64,000 nt of DNA, taken from positions 1-64,000 of the forward strand of contig CAYXXZ010000002.1 in the NCBI GenBank assembly GCA_964469165.1, read 5' to 3'. Numbering within the stretch: the stretch's first letter is position 1; each line of letters starts with the position of its first letter. The position numbers were made by a program, and so were the translations under genes. Shown here piece by piece: positions 44,022 through 52,615 of this stretch. Source of the stretch: CAYXXZ01 sp964469165. Lineage in GTDB: Bacteria > Pseudomonadota > Gammaproteobacteria > Pseudomonadales > Porticoccaceae. The notes below the pieces were generated by a model. It was not told where the DNA came from. It made no database searches and saw nothing but the letters and a program-made list of their open reading frames with translations.

Positions 44022-45560
44022 TCAGGCGAGCAACCCGGGCAATATCACTACGCCGGCAAAGGCCATCAACAAGCCGCAGCCGCAGGCAGAAAAACTCGCC
44101 AGGCGCCAGAGATCACCACGTTTTTCCGCCTCGCCCTTGTGATACGTCACCACGCCCAGCAACGGCATACCGCTGGTATGCGCGAGCATGCGGGCATCGG
44201 TGACGATGGGGTGCAGCAGCGAAATCAACAGCGCGAGCGCGCCGCCCGCGCCCAGCGCCAGCACCAGTACACCGGCGTTGAGCAGCGGTTTATTGGGCTG
44301 ACTGGGCTGGCGCGGCACGAAGGGCGGATCGATCACTCGGAAAGTCACGTCGCCGGTATTTTTCTGGACGTCGCCCGACAGTCGCGCCGATTCGCGACGC
44401 TCAAGCATTTGCTGATGCTGACGGGAAATCACGTCATAGTCGCGATTCAACTGCTTCAACTGCGCCTCGACTTCCGGAATCTGGTTCACCTTGGCGTTCA
44501 ACTCCTTGACACGCGCCTCGAACTCCGCCACCCGTACCCGCACCTCGGCGACCTGTGCCTGGGTTTCTGCCAGCATGGAGCGCATCCCCTGGTAGACCGG
44601 GCTGTTTGACATGATGCTGTAACCGTTGCCCGAGGTGTCACGCATTTGCTCGTATTCGAGTTCCCTTTCGGCTTCCAGCTCGGCGATGAGACCTCGCACC
44701 CGGCGTATTTCCGGGTGCTTGTCGGTATAGCGGGTCAACAGGCCGTCCAATTGCACCCGCAGGCCCTGGATACGTGCATCGAGCGGCGAATTGATTCCTC
44801 CCAGTGAACCTCCGGCGATGAATACCGGCTCTTCGCCCTCCAGCTGGCGATGCAGTTCGTCACGCCGGTTTTCCAGTTCCCGCAACTGCAGAAGTGCTTG
44901 CTGCAAGCTGCCGCGGGCCAGTTGCAGGCGGCTGAAATAATCGCCGCTCTCGCCCGGCAGCACATCGACGTTGGCCTGCTTGAAAGCCGCAAGGCGAGCC
45001 TCTGCTTCAATCAGCCGCTTTTCGGATTCGGCAAGCTGTTGCTCGAGAAAGCTCTGCGCGCCCGAACTGTCCAAGCGCTTGTCGCTTACCGACGTCTCGA
45101 TGAAAACCGTAATCAGCGCCTGGGCGAGGCGCCGCGCCGTCTCCCGGTCGGGATCGGTCACCTTGATGGCGTAGAGGGAATCGTTGCCGCGGGTGCCGCT
45201 GATTGAAATAGAATTTTCCAGGCGTTTTATCAGCGAATCCTTTTGGCTTTCATTGGTGACCCGCAAATCCATATCCGTCATGCGCGCCAGCTTTTCCAGG
45301 TTGGGACGGCTGAGCAGCGTGCGGCTCATCAGCGCGATGCGCTCGTTGACGTTGGGCGTGACCGTGAGCCCCCGCATCAGCGGACGCAGCACCGTGTTGG
45401 TGTCGACGAAAACCCTGGCCGTGGCGACATAGGACTCGGGCATCCGCGCCACGAAGGCCCAACCGGCGATGGCGACGATCCAGGCCAGGCACAGCGCGAG
45501 CCAGCGGTGGTGCCATATCCCAAGTACGTAGCTTTGTAATTGTGCAAACGCGTCCTGCAT
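44022..45560 (-). CDS. Polysaccharide chain-length determinant, XrtA type (Wzz/Wzc-like)
   Basis: 512 residues. N-terminal membrane anchor HRWLALCLAWIVAIAGWAFV, Wzz domain with ESYVATARVFVDTNTVLRPL, a long coiled-coil (SGAQSFLEQQLAESEKRLIE through VEAQLKQLNRDYDVISRQ), the PPFVPRQPSQPNKPLL proline motif and a second membrane segment. Another hydrophobic pair lies at the C-terminus. It determines polymer length with the separate kinase. A 99-bp gap without features separates it from the kinase gene. Confidence 0.94.
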   Translation of the reverse strand: MQDAFAQLQSYVLGIWHHRWLALCLAWIVAIAGWAFVARMPESYVATARVFVDTNTVLRPLMRGLTVTPNVNERIALMSRTLLSRPNLEKLARMTDMDLRVTNESQKDSLIKRLENSISISGTRGNDSLYAIKVTDPDRETARRLAQALITVFIETSVSDKRLDSSGAQSFLEQQLAESEKRLIEAEARLAAFKQANVDVLPGESGDYFSRLQLARGSLQQALLQLRELENRRDELHRQLEGEEPVFIAGGSLGGINSPLDARIQGLRVQLDGLLTRYTDKHPEIRRVRGLIAELEAERELEYEQMRDTSGNGYSIMSNSPVYQGMRSMLAETQAQVAEVRVRVAEFEARVKELNAKVNQIPEVEAQLKQLNRDYDVISRQHQQMLERRESARLSGDVQKNTGDVTFRVIDPPFVPRQPSQPNKPLLNAGVLVLALGAGGALALLISLLHPIVTDARMLAHTSGMPLLGVVTYHKGEAEKRGDLWRLASFSACGCGLLMAFAGVVILPGLLA

Positions 45561-45673
45561 AACTGATTATCCTTTGTCGAAAGGACCCTTGCCGTGGAGC
45601 GAAAAAACACCGGAACCGATTGGCACTTGAACAAATCCCGGCACCGCTCGTGGCCTCTGCCAGGTGGAGCAGT

Positions 45674-46324
45674 TCAAAACCAGGATTCCGAAATAATCAC
45701 GATGTCGCCCGGCTGAAGAGCAAGATTGGCTGAAATATCACCCTTCTTGAGGAGATCATCGAGACGCAGTCCGTAGGACTTGTGCGCGTCCCCATCCTTG
45801 CGTACCAGCACAGATTTATTGCCTGCCGCAAATTCGGTCATGCCACCGACGGCGATCATCACATCCAGCAAGGTCATGTGTTGGGCATAGGGAACAGTCG
45901 CCGGCTTAACGGCCTCACCGACCACGCGAATCTGTTGTTGAGGTATACCGACGAAACCATTGACGATGACACTCACCACTGGCTGGCGAACGTACTCGGC
46001 ATAGACCTTCTCGATGTCGCGGGCCAGTTCCGTCGCGGTTTTTCCGCTGGCCTGCAAGTCCTCCACCAGACGCGTGGTGAGCTTGCCGTCGGGGCGCACG
46101 ACACCAATACTGCTGAGTTCGTCGTTGCCCCACACAAAAATTTCCATGGTGTCGCCCGGGCCGATGACGTAGTTGTAATCCGCTCGATCGAGAAGCTCCG
46201 CTTGCGGAATCGGTTGCGCACCGCAGGCAACCAGCAGCGCCGCCGCAATCACTGCACTGCAAAGCAGCGCGCCGCGACCTGCAATCACCAACGGCATCGA
46301 GGACAAGAACGAGGACTTGATCAT
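45674..46324 (-). CDS. Polysaccharide export lipoprotein, XrtA type (Wza-like)
   Basis: 216 residues from the ATG at 46324, with AGGAG 8 bp upstream. A lipoprotein signal ends VIAAALLVACG (Cys34). The polysaccharide export motif is ADYNYVIGPGDTMEIFVWGN, followed by VVRPDGKLTTRLVEDLQASG, and a SLBB-like half with GIPQQQIRVVGEAVKPATVP and MTLLDVMIAVGGMTEFA. It is short, as XrtA-locus members are. It forms the outer-membrane exit with the barrel protein. It lies first in the run of export genes, 113 bp before the chain-length gene. Confidence 0.95.
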   Translation of the reverse strand: MIKSSFLSSMPLVIAGRGALLCSAVIAAALLVACGAQPIPQAELLDRADYNYVIGPGDTMEIFVWGNDELSSIGVVRPDGKLTTRLVEDLQASGKTATELARDIEKVYAEYVRQPVVSVIVNGFVGIPQQQIRVVGEAVKPATVPYAQHMTLLDVMIAVGGMTEFAAGNKSVLVRKDGDAHKSYGLRLDDLLKKGDISANLALQPGDIVIISESWF

Positions 46325-46857
46325 TTTGCCTGCTCCTATTGAGCCACTTGCGACCCTGTATTTTTTTGATGTTTGGCCTCGCAGCTGCAACCATGTCCAC
46401 CACGAGACCAGCGGCTCGTATGGCCGTGGAGCAGACACACTGGGCATGTCCGGCTCTCCTGCGGGGAGAAATGCATGAGCGAAGAGTAGCGACCTTTGCC
46501 GACTCCTTATGTACGGTGGTGCACATAGCGCAGGCAATTTTTCGACGGCAGGAATGCGTTCCAGCAGGATCGAACATACTGAGGAGGGACCGGCAAATAT
46601 GAATGAATATCCATATTTTTTGTGCCACTCCAGCCAAGGCATAAATCGCGCCAACTCTAGTGATTGAGCTGTAAGCTGTAAGTTGAACTCTGATAGGACT
46701 CAGTTCTTACAGAGCGTGTAGGGGCAATTCATGAAACCGGCTTTATCGGTTCGCGCAATTGCCCCTACGGTATTCATCCGGAATCAATCGGCAGGGTTGT
46801 AGACCAAATTCCTGGCGTAGAAAAAAAAGATGTAAAACTTTCTGACACCCGATGCGG
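46325..46857. other. 533-bp non-coding region before the export operon
   Basis: No gene is seen. It should hold the promoter for the export operon on the - strand. A perfect -24-like TGGCAC lies on that strand at 46627-46622, but the matching GC at -12 is missing. From 46666 to 46768 is a composite repeat: GAGCTGTAAGCTGTAAGTTG, then the palindrome arms 46718-46768 with one 23-bp insert. A diverged TGTAGACCAAATTCC module lies near 46799. Confidence 0.6.
46718..46768. repeat. GGGGCAATT palindrome with one 23-bp insert
   Basis: Arms GTAGGGGCAATTCATG and CAATTGCCCCTAC flank AAACCGGCTTTATCGGTTCG. On the reverse strand this insert equals the first insert of the 931-998 copy, so the palindrome exists in zero-, one- and two-insert forms. 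Confidence 0.8.
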
Positions 46858-48483
46858 CTACGGGGCAATCCTATCGTGATGTAATACCGGTGGCAGATAT
46901 TCAGCGGCGAGCGCGCGGCGGTCGATCTTGCCATTCTGGTTGTGGGGCATCGCTTGTCGTACGATGATTTTTCCGGGTTGCATATAGCTCGGCAGTTCTT
47001 TCTGACAACAAGACGCCAGCGCGTTGACCACGGCGTCGGCATCGGCGACATCCGCATCTGCCGGCGTAACGATCAGGAAAATGGCCTGACCGAGCTGGTC
47101 ATGGGGAATACCCATGGCCACCGCCGCGGCCACCGCACCGGAGGCATAGGCGACCTCCTCGATCTCGGTGGGGCTTACCCGGTAGCCGGATGTTTTGATC
47201 ATGTCATCCTTGCGGCTGACGAAATACAGATAGCCGTCGTCGTCCATGATCACCTGATCGCCGGACCACACGGCAAGCTCCGGCACCGGCAAATTGGCGT
47301 CCTGCCCTGGGCAGGGGCGGAAACGCTCCGCCGTTTTCTCCCTGTCATTCCAGTACCCCAAGGCCACCAACACGCCGCGGTGAACCAGCTCACCGGGCTC
47401 GTGGGGGCCACAGACCTGTCCCGACTCATTGACCACGAGTATTTCGGCGTTGGGAATCGCCTTGCCAATCGAACGGGGACGCAATGCAACCTGGTCCGGA
47501 GGCAGGTAGGTGGAACGGAAAGCTTCGGTGAGGCCATACATCAAAAAAATATCGGTGCGGGGAAGTCTTTGCGCAAGTGTTCGGGTGGTTTTCTCCGGCA
47601 TGGCTCCACCGGTGTTGGTGATATAACGCAGACAGTCTGAAACCTCCTCTGGCCAGGAAGTCTGTATGAGCTGGTTCCACAGCGGCGGCACCGCCGCCAA
47701 ACCCGTAATGCGATACTGTACAACGGCGCGCAACACGTCCTGCGGCAGAAGGTAATCCATGAGCACGACGGACGCCCCTACGCTAAATGCCGTGGTGACC
47801 TGACTCAAACCCGCGTCGAAGCTGAGGGGTAGAACCGCGAGTATCCGGTCACTTGATGTGTTGTGCAGATATTGCGCGACACTGCGTGCCCCCGCCACGA
47901 TATTGCGATGAGAGAGCACCACGCCCTTGGGATTTCCGGTACTGCCCGACGTGTAGAGAATCGCCGCCATGTCGCCGTCGATACGGCGATGACCTCGGCG
48001 ATAAGCCGCGTCGGCGAGCGCAGCCCAGGGTACGATCTGCCTGGCCGGGTTGTGCTCGACGATGTCCACCGCTCCGCCGTCGGCCAGATCTCCCACGACG
48101 ACAAACGTGTGGACACTTTGCCAATGTCCGATCTCCCCCGACAGAATTTGCAGGCGCTGTGCCGAGGTTATCAGCACCCGCGCATGGCAGTGCTCCAGGA
48201 TATAGCTGACCTGGCGCGGCTTGAGCAGCGGATTGATCGGCACGAAACAGGCCCCCGCACAGGAGGCGCCAAACAAGGCCGCGACGGTTTCGATCTGTTT
48301 TGGAAGATAGACAGCGACACGCTCACCACTGGCAATGCCCGTGGCAAGCAGACCACTCGCCACCTGCTGAACCATTTGCCAGAGCCGGGAATAGTCGAGT
48401 ACCTCGTCTTTATAGCGCAGGGCTGGCTGGTCACCGCCTCCTTCCACACACGATGCGATCAATTCATGAACAAGTTCAGTCAT
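46858..48483 (-). CDS. Acyl-CoA ligase (AMP-forming), exosortase A associated
   Basis: 541 residues from the ATG at 48483 (MTELVHELIAS); an in-frame ATG at 48552 adds 23 residues. The adenylation P-loop ILYTSGSTGNPKGVVLSH, FLMYGLTEAFRSTYLPP, LAVWSGDQVIMDDDGYLYFV, RKDDMIKTSGYRVSPTEIEE and the catalytic lysine in NQNGKIDRRAL are all present. It probably charges an acyl group onto the acyl carrier protein at 15326. It stands alone on the - strand between the export genes and the phosphatase. Confidence 0.94.
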   Translation of the reverse strand: MTELVHELIASCVEGGGDQPALRYKDEVLDYSRLWQMVQQVASGLLATGIASGERVAVYLPKQIETVAALFGASCAGACFVPINPLLKPRQVSYILEHCHARVLITSAQRLQILSGEIGHWQSVHTFVVVGDLADGGAVDIVEHNPARQIVPWAALADAAYRRGHRRIDGDMAAILYTSGSTGNPKGVVLSHRNIVAGARSVAQYLHNTSSDRILAVLPLSFDAGLSQVTTAFSVGASVVLMDYLLPQDVLRAVVQYRITGLAAVPPLWNQLIQTSWPEEVSDCLRYITNTGGAMPEKTTRTLAQRLPRTDIFLMYGLTEAFRSTYLPPDQVALRPRSIGKAIPNAEILVVNESGQVCGPHEPGELVHRGVLVALGYWNDREKTAERFRPCPGQDANLPVPELAVWSGDQVIMDDDGYLYFVSRKDDMIKTSGYRVSPTEIEEVAYASGAVAAAVAMGIPHDQLGQAIFLIVTPADADVADADAVVNALASCCQKELPSYMQPGKIIVRQAMPHNQNGKIDRRALAAEYLPPVLHHDRIAP

Positions 48484-49049
48484 GGCGCTATTTTCCGTTG
48501 GCGACAGAAACAAAATTTCATGCAGCAAGTCGAATCCGGTTATTTTTCTCATAAGCCGGAAACCTGGGCTACGAGCTGGAATTGAGCTTTAAGCTGTAAG
48601 CTCTAAGTTGAACGCTTGCAGAACCCAGCTCTTCCCGTGCTCCGTCTTAAAGCTGACGGCTTCCCGCTCGCTCTGTATCACGCACGGCTGTAGCCTAAAT
48701 TTCCAACGACTGTGTAACCAACGGGCACGCGCCATTCTGCCAGCATTCAACTTAGAGCTTATGGCTTATAGCTCGCTCTGCGTCTCACGCAGAGCTATAG
48801 ACCAAATTTCCAACCACTGTTTGAGATTGCAGCTTCGCCAACAAAGGCTAGCACAGTTGCCGCGGCCCGCTGCGTCACTGTTCTACATGCATGCGACGAG
48901 AAAACCCGAATTACGGGCAATTCTCCGACAATTGTCCATAATTCGAGCAGTCCATTTCGTTGACGTAGCCAGCATGTCTGAGATCCTTGTTTTTTTTCCC
49001 GCCACCACAGGGCGCTTGACCTGGCGGAATTTTTCTTTCGGAGCCTGCC
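48484..49049. repeat. 566-bp non-coding region with an inverted-repeat (MITE-like) element
   Basis: An element of about 191 bp (48584-48774) has left end GAGCTTTAAGCTGTAAGCTC TAAGTTGAAC and right end TTCAACTTAGAGCTTATGGC TTATAGCTC, imperfect reverse complements. Inside (48679-48719) and just outside (48786-48823) are two copies of the GCTGTAGCCTAAATTTCCAA module. No transposase frame is present. The rest, to 49049, holds the upstream region of the phosphatase gene with no recognisable promoter. Confidence 0.75.
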
Positions 49050-49598
49050 ATGATCTGGTCGCGCCCTGATCTGCGGGTGCTCTTCGTGTGCAGCGCGAAT
49101 CTGTGTCGGTCACCCCTGGCCGAGGGGATGTTGCGTCACCGCCTCAAGAATCTCGAACTCGACAATCGGATACAGGTGCGCTCGGCAGGGAGCTGTACCG
49201 GGCAATCCGGGCGCCGACCCGACCCCCGCATAGAAAAAGTTGCCGCGGAGGCCGGGGTTTCGCTCGCGCGTATCCGGGCACGCCAGCTTACCCGGAATTT
49301 GATCCTTCGCAGCGATTATGTTCTTGTCATGGAGCGCTGCCACCTCGACGATGTGGCGGATATCTTCGCAACCGAGGAACAGGATAGCGTCACCGACGAG
49401 CGCCACATTCCTGCCCACGTCATGCTTCTCGGTTGTTTTCTTCCACCCCACCTGCAACGCACGCAAGACATACCCGACCCCTATTTTGGCGACATCAACA
49501 CCTTGCTTGCTGTCTACGACCTGATCGACACCGCGTTGGACGGGTTGCTTCCACACCTTGAAGTGCGCCTCGAAAGTTTTCGCAGCTCACAACAGTGA
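49050..49598 (+). CDS. Low-molecular-weight protein tyrosine phosphatase
   Basis: 182 residues. Catalytic loop FVCSANLCRSPLAEGML (C-x5-R-S) near residue 14 and the general acid in QDIPDPYFGD. HLDDVADIFATEEQDS and a long C-terminal helix complete the fold. It belongs to the Wzb/EpsP type that dephosphorylates the BY-kinase of exopolysaccharide export, here presumably the product at 42888. It is monocistronic on the + strand, between repeat-rich gaps. A second phosphatase domain is fused to the ATP-grasp at 8585. Confidence 0.93.
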   Translation: MIWSRPDLRVLFVCSANLCRSPLAEGMLRHRLKNLELDNRIQVRSAGSCTGQSGRRPDPRIEKVAAEAGVSLARIRARQLTRNLILRSDYVLVMERCHLDDVADIFATEEQDSVTDERHIPAHVMLLGCFLPPHLQRTQDIPDPYFGDINTLLAVYDLIDTALDGLLPHLEVRLESFRSSQQ

Positions 49599-49696
49599 AT
49601 TCTGTGCGCTGCCGCACGGAGCAGCCATCACGGGCGAACTACGCTGACAGGCAGCAACGCAGGCTTTCTAAGTCTCTGAGTTTCACGTAGGTGCCC

Positions 49697-49770
49697 TGTA
49701 GGAGCCTGCCTGCAGGCGACACAGCCATCGGGACTCACGGCGATAGGTCGCCTGCAGGCAGGCTCCTACA
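49697..49770. repeat. Inverted repeat, GTAGGAGCCTGCCTGCAGG family, copy 2
   Basis: Arms 49697-49720 and 49747-49770 are perfect 24-bp reverse complements with a 26-bp spacer, the same geometry as copy 1. A short AGCTCACGGCTTATGGCTT fragment of the AGCTTATAGC-type family follows at 49826-49844. The 293-bp gap holds no gene. Confidence 0.88.
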
Positions 49771-49891
49771 GGGATACGGTACAGGGGTACGGACAATGCA
49801 TCGGTCGTGCCAGAGTCCAACGTAGAGCTCACGGCTTATGGCTTGACTCTCCACAGTCCGACACAAAAAATCTTCAAGGAACTTTCTGGTT

Positions 49892-50758
49892 ATGACACAA
49901 GGTCAATCAGTTCTTCCGGGCGCTTCTCAACTGGCCGAGTTTGGCCGCTATTTTGACCTGTCCCTGGCGATGACGCGAAAGCAGCGCGCGCTGGTCTACC
50001 AGATTCGCTACCGGGTGTACTGCGAGGAGTTCGGCTATGAGCCGGCTTCCGATTTCAGTGGCCATCAGGAGATGGATGAGTTTGACTGCCAGTCCGTCCA
50101 CTGCCTGGCGACACACCGAGAATCCGGCATAACCGCGGGGTGTGTGCGTCTTGTATTGACCGAGGGCAATGACAAGTTGCCCCTCGAAATACATGCGGGC
50201 GACAGCCTCGATCAGGATTTCATCGACAGTTTTTCGGACCGACGCCATACCCTGTGCGAGATCTCACGGCTCGCTGTGGAAAGTGCCTTCCGACGGCGGC
50301 GCGGCGAAGACAGAAGCGGCTACGGCAACATCAATCCGGACGAATCGAACGTACTCGAACGCCGCACCTTTCCCGTGATCTCGCTGGCGCTCATCATCGG
50401 TGCCGGTGCAATCGCGGATATTCTCGACAGGAAGAATTGTTTTTCCTTGATGGAACCATCACTACCCCTGCTGCTGAAAAGAGCCGGCATGCATTTCAGG
50501 CGTGTCGGCGAAGACTTTGAATTTCGCGGCTTGCGAGCGGCCTACTACGGCAACCTGGACAACCTGTTCGGCAAGGCGCCGCCCGATTTGAAACGCTATT
50601 TTTCGACGGTGCGCGAACAGTTCGCGCCTCTGCTCGTCACCCGAACCAAAGCCTATCCCCCCGCCGCCCTCAGCCCGCCCCGGCAACACAACGACAGATT
50701 CGAGCTGCCAAGTCACAGGTCCGACGCACGGGATTGCCTGCAAAGGTGTGCGTGTTGA
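49892..50758 (+). CDS. PEP-CTERM/exosortase system acyltransferase (GNAT, autoinducer-synthase-like)
   Basis: 288 residues. RKQRALVYQIRYRVYCEEFG near residue 28, HCLATHRESGITAGCVRLVL, then RHTLCEISRLAVESAFRRRR and MEPSLPLLLKRAGMHFRRVG match the XrtA-associated acyltransferase family, related to acyl-homoserine-lactone synthases and FeeM. It is likely to use an acylated carrier protein. The C-terminal 60 residues are variable. It overlaps the flavoprotein gene by 4 bp. Confidence 0.9.
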   Translation: MTQGQSVLPGASQLAEFGRYFDLSLAMTRKQRALVYQIRYRVYCEEFGYEPASDFSGHQEMDEFDCQSVHCLATHRESGITAGCVRLVLTEGNDKLPLEIHAGDSLDQDFIDSFSDRRHTLCEISRLAVESAFRRRRGEDRSGYGNINPDESNVLERRTFPVISLALIIGAGAIADILDRKNCFSLMEPSLPLLLKRAGMHFRRVGEDFEFRGLRAAYYGNLDNLFGKAPPDLKRYFSTVREQFAPLLVTRTKAYPPAALSPPRQHNDRFELPSHRSDARDCLQRCAC

Positions 50759-52356
50759 GAAACCTGGACAGTGCCGTAGCAGCGTTCAGGGAAGCCCTCG
50801 GCGACGGCAATGTCAGTGTGGAGCGCCATGAGATCGAGCGCTACGAACGCGCCACCTTCCACTGGCAAAGCACCATCCCGGCACTGATACGCCCCGCCAA
50901 CGTCGCCGAAGTGCAGCACTGTCTGCACATCGCCAACCGCTTCCGGGTGCCGCTCTATCCCATCAGCACCGGCCTGAATACCGGTTATGGTTCTGCCGCG
51001 CCCGTCGTGTCGGGTTGCGTTGTCATGGAGCTCAAACGTCTCGACCGCATCGTCGAATACAACGCCGACCTCGGCTATGTGCGCGTGGAGCCAGGGGTGA
51101 CGCAGCAACAGCTCTACGATTTTTTGCAGGCCCAGGATGCGCCTTTCTGGCTGGATGTCACGGGCTCTTATCCCCATCACAGCCTGATCGGAAATATTGC
51201 CGAAAGGGGGTTCGGCCATACCGCCTACTCGGATCACTTTGCGCATGCCGGTGGCTTTGACGTGGTATTGCCCAACGGCGAGCTGCTGGCCACGGGCTTT
51301 GGACAATACGAAAACGCCAAGGCGGCGGGAACCTATCGCTGGGGCGTCGGCCCCCACTACGACGGGCTGTTCACCCAGTCCAACCTCGGCGTCATCGTAC
51401 AGGCCACGATCTGGCTGATGCCCAAGCCGGAATACGCGCAATTTTTTTCCTGTCGCATTCAGCATGACGAGGAATTGCCGCAGTTGATCGAACTGCTGCG
51501 CCCCTTGCGACTCGATGGTACGGTGCGCAGCGCCATGCATATCGGCAATGACTACAAGATGATTTCCGCCATTCAGGGCTATCCGTGGCAAGAGGCAAAA
51601 GGCGAGACGCCGTTACCCGCCGAGGTACTGCGTGCGAAAGTGAAAGCCTGGGACTGCGGCTCCTGGAACGTCTCCGGCGCGCTCTACGGCACGCGGGCGA
51701 CGGTGGCGGATGCGCGACGGCGCTTGCAACGTCAATTGCGCGGCAAGGTGAAACGCCTGCGATTTCTCGATGAGCGCTTGCTGGGAATAATCGAGCGATT
51801 TGCCCGGCCTTACCAGTGGCTGACCGGCGTCGACCTTCCTGAGCTGATGAAAATACTGAAGCCGGTATTCGGCATGACCCAGGGCATGCCCTCTCCCGGG
51901 ATGCTGCCCAGCAATTATTGGCGCAAAAAGAAATTTCCCGCGGTGTCTCACAACCTCAGCCCGGAACAGGACAACTGCGGCGTCATGTGGCTGGCGCCGG
52001 TGGCGCCCACCAGCGGTGAACACACGGCGGCGATATGGCAGATCGTCAAGGCCACCATGCTCGATCACGGTTTCGAACCCTCGGTGTCCATCACCCTGAT
52101 CAGTGAGCGCAGCATCGATTGCGTTGTGAATCTTTCCTACGATCGCGACATTCCGGGTGAAGACATGCGCGCCATGGCCTGCCACGACGAATTGTTGCAG
52201 CAGCTCTGTCAGGCGGGTTACTACCCCTACCGTCTCGGCATCCAGAGCATGGCAAAAATGCCTCCCAGAACGGCAGCCCACGAAACCTTCTTCAGAAGCC
52301 TGCGCGAGGCGCTGGATCCCAATGGCATCCTGGCGCCCGGAAGATACCTGCCATGA
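50755..52356 (+). CDS. FAD-binding oxidase (VAO / p-cresol methylhydroxylase family)
   Basis: About 533 residues from TTG at 50755, which gives a 4-bp overlap and AAGG 8 bp upstream; GTG codons at 50746 and 50752 are alternatives. The FAD domain has VPLYPISTGLNTGYGSAAPV, DLGYVRVEPGVTQQQLYDF and GSYPHHSLIGNIAERGFGH. The substrate domain ends NGILAPGRYLP, as in 4-cresol dehydrogenase and vanillyl-alcohol oxidase. It oxidises a phenol, alcohol or hydroxy-acid. The coupled acyltransferase suggests that both act on the same small molecule. Confidence 0.88.
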   Translation: MRNLDSAVAAFREALGDGNVSVERHEIERYERATFHWQSTIPALIRPANVAEVQHCLHIANRFRVPLYPISTGLNTGYGSAAPVVSGCVVMELKRLDRIVEYNADLGYVRVEPGVTQQQLYDFLQAQDAPFWLDVTGSYPHHSLIGNIAERGFGHTAYSDHFAHAGGFDVVLPNGELLATGFGQYENAKAAGTYRWGVGPHYDGLFTQSNLGVIVQATIWLMPKPEYAQFFSCRIQHDEELPQLIELLRPLRLDGTVRSAMHIGNDYKMISAIQGYPWQEAKGETPLPAEVLRAKVKAWDCGSWNVSGALYGTRATVADARRRLQRQLRGKVKRLRFLDERLLGIIERFARPYQWLTGVDLPELMKILKPVFGMTQGMPSPGMLPSNYWRKKKFPAVSHNLSPEQDNCGVMWLAPVAPTSGEHTAAIWQIVKATMLDHGFEPSVSITLISERSIDCVVNLSYDRDIPGEDMRAMACHDELLQQLCQAGYYPYRLGIQSMAKMPPRTAAHETFFRSLREALDPNGILAPGRYLP

Positions 52357-52468
52357 ACTATCTACGCGAAATTCATCTGTCGGAAAACTTTACAAACCGG
52401 AATTACCAGGCGTGGCGAAATACCGCCCCGCATCCCCAACATTATGTTTTATAAAAATATTTTATGAA

Positions 52469-52484
52469 TGGCACGGATTCTGCT
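52469..52484 (+). promoter_or_regulatory. Sigma-54 (RpoN) -24/-12 promoter for the PEP-CTERM gene
   Basis: TGGCACGGATTCTGCT matches the consensus TGGCACRNNNNTTGCW at all but one position, with GG (52470-52471) and GC (52482-52483) exactly 10 bases apart. It lies in a 259-bp gap, 132 bp before the start at 52616, after an AT-rich stretch (TTTTATAAAAATATTTTATG). The locus encodes the sigma-54 activator PrsR, the likely regulator. No PrsR site is defined. Confidence 0.82.
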
Positions 52485-52615
52485 TTAAAACCGTTGTACA
52501 GAGAAAATAGCACCGTCGCCATGACGGCTGCTATGAGACAAGGGTTGTGGCCCGCTCGAATATCAATGAGCTCGGCAGGTCACGAAAGAAAATGTGTCAT
52601 TACGGAGTAAGCATC

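Noticed and set aside
46329..46344. Sigma-54-like TGGCTCAATAGGAGCA before the export lipoprotein gene
   Set aside because: It overlaps the ribosome binding site (AGGAG) and lies only a few bases from the start codon, so no usable leader would remain.
46622..46638. TGGCAC -24 box on the - strand upstream of the export operon
   Set aside because: The -12 GC dinucleotide is absent at the required distance.
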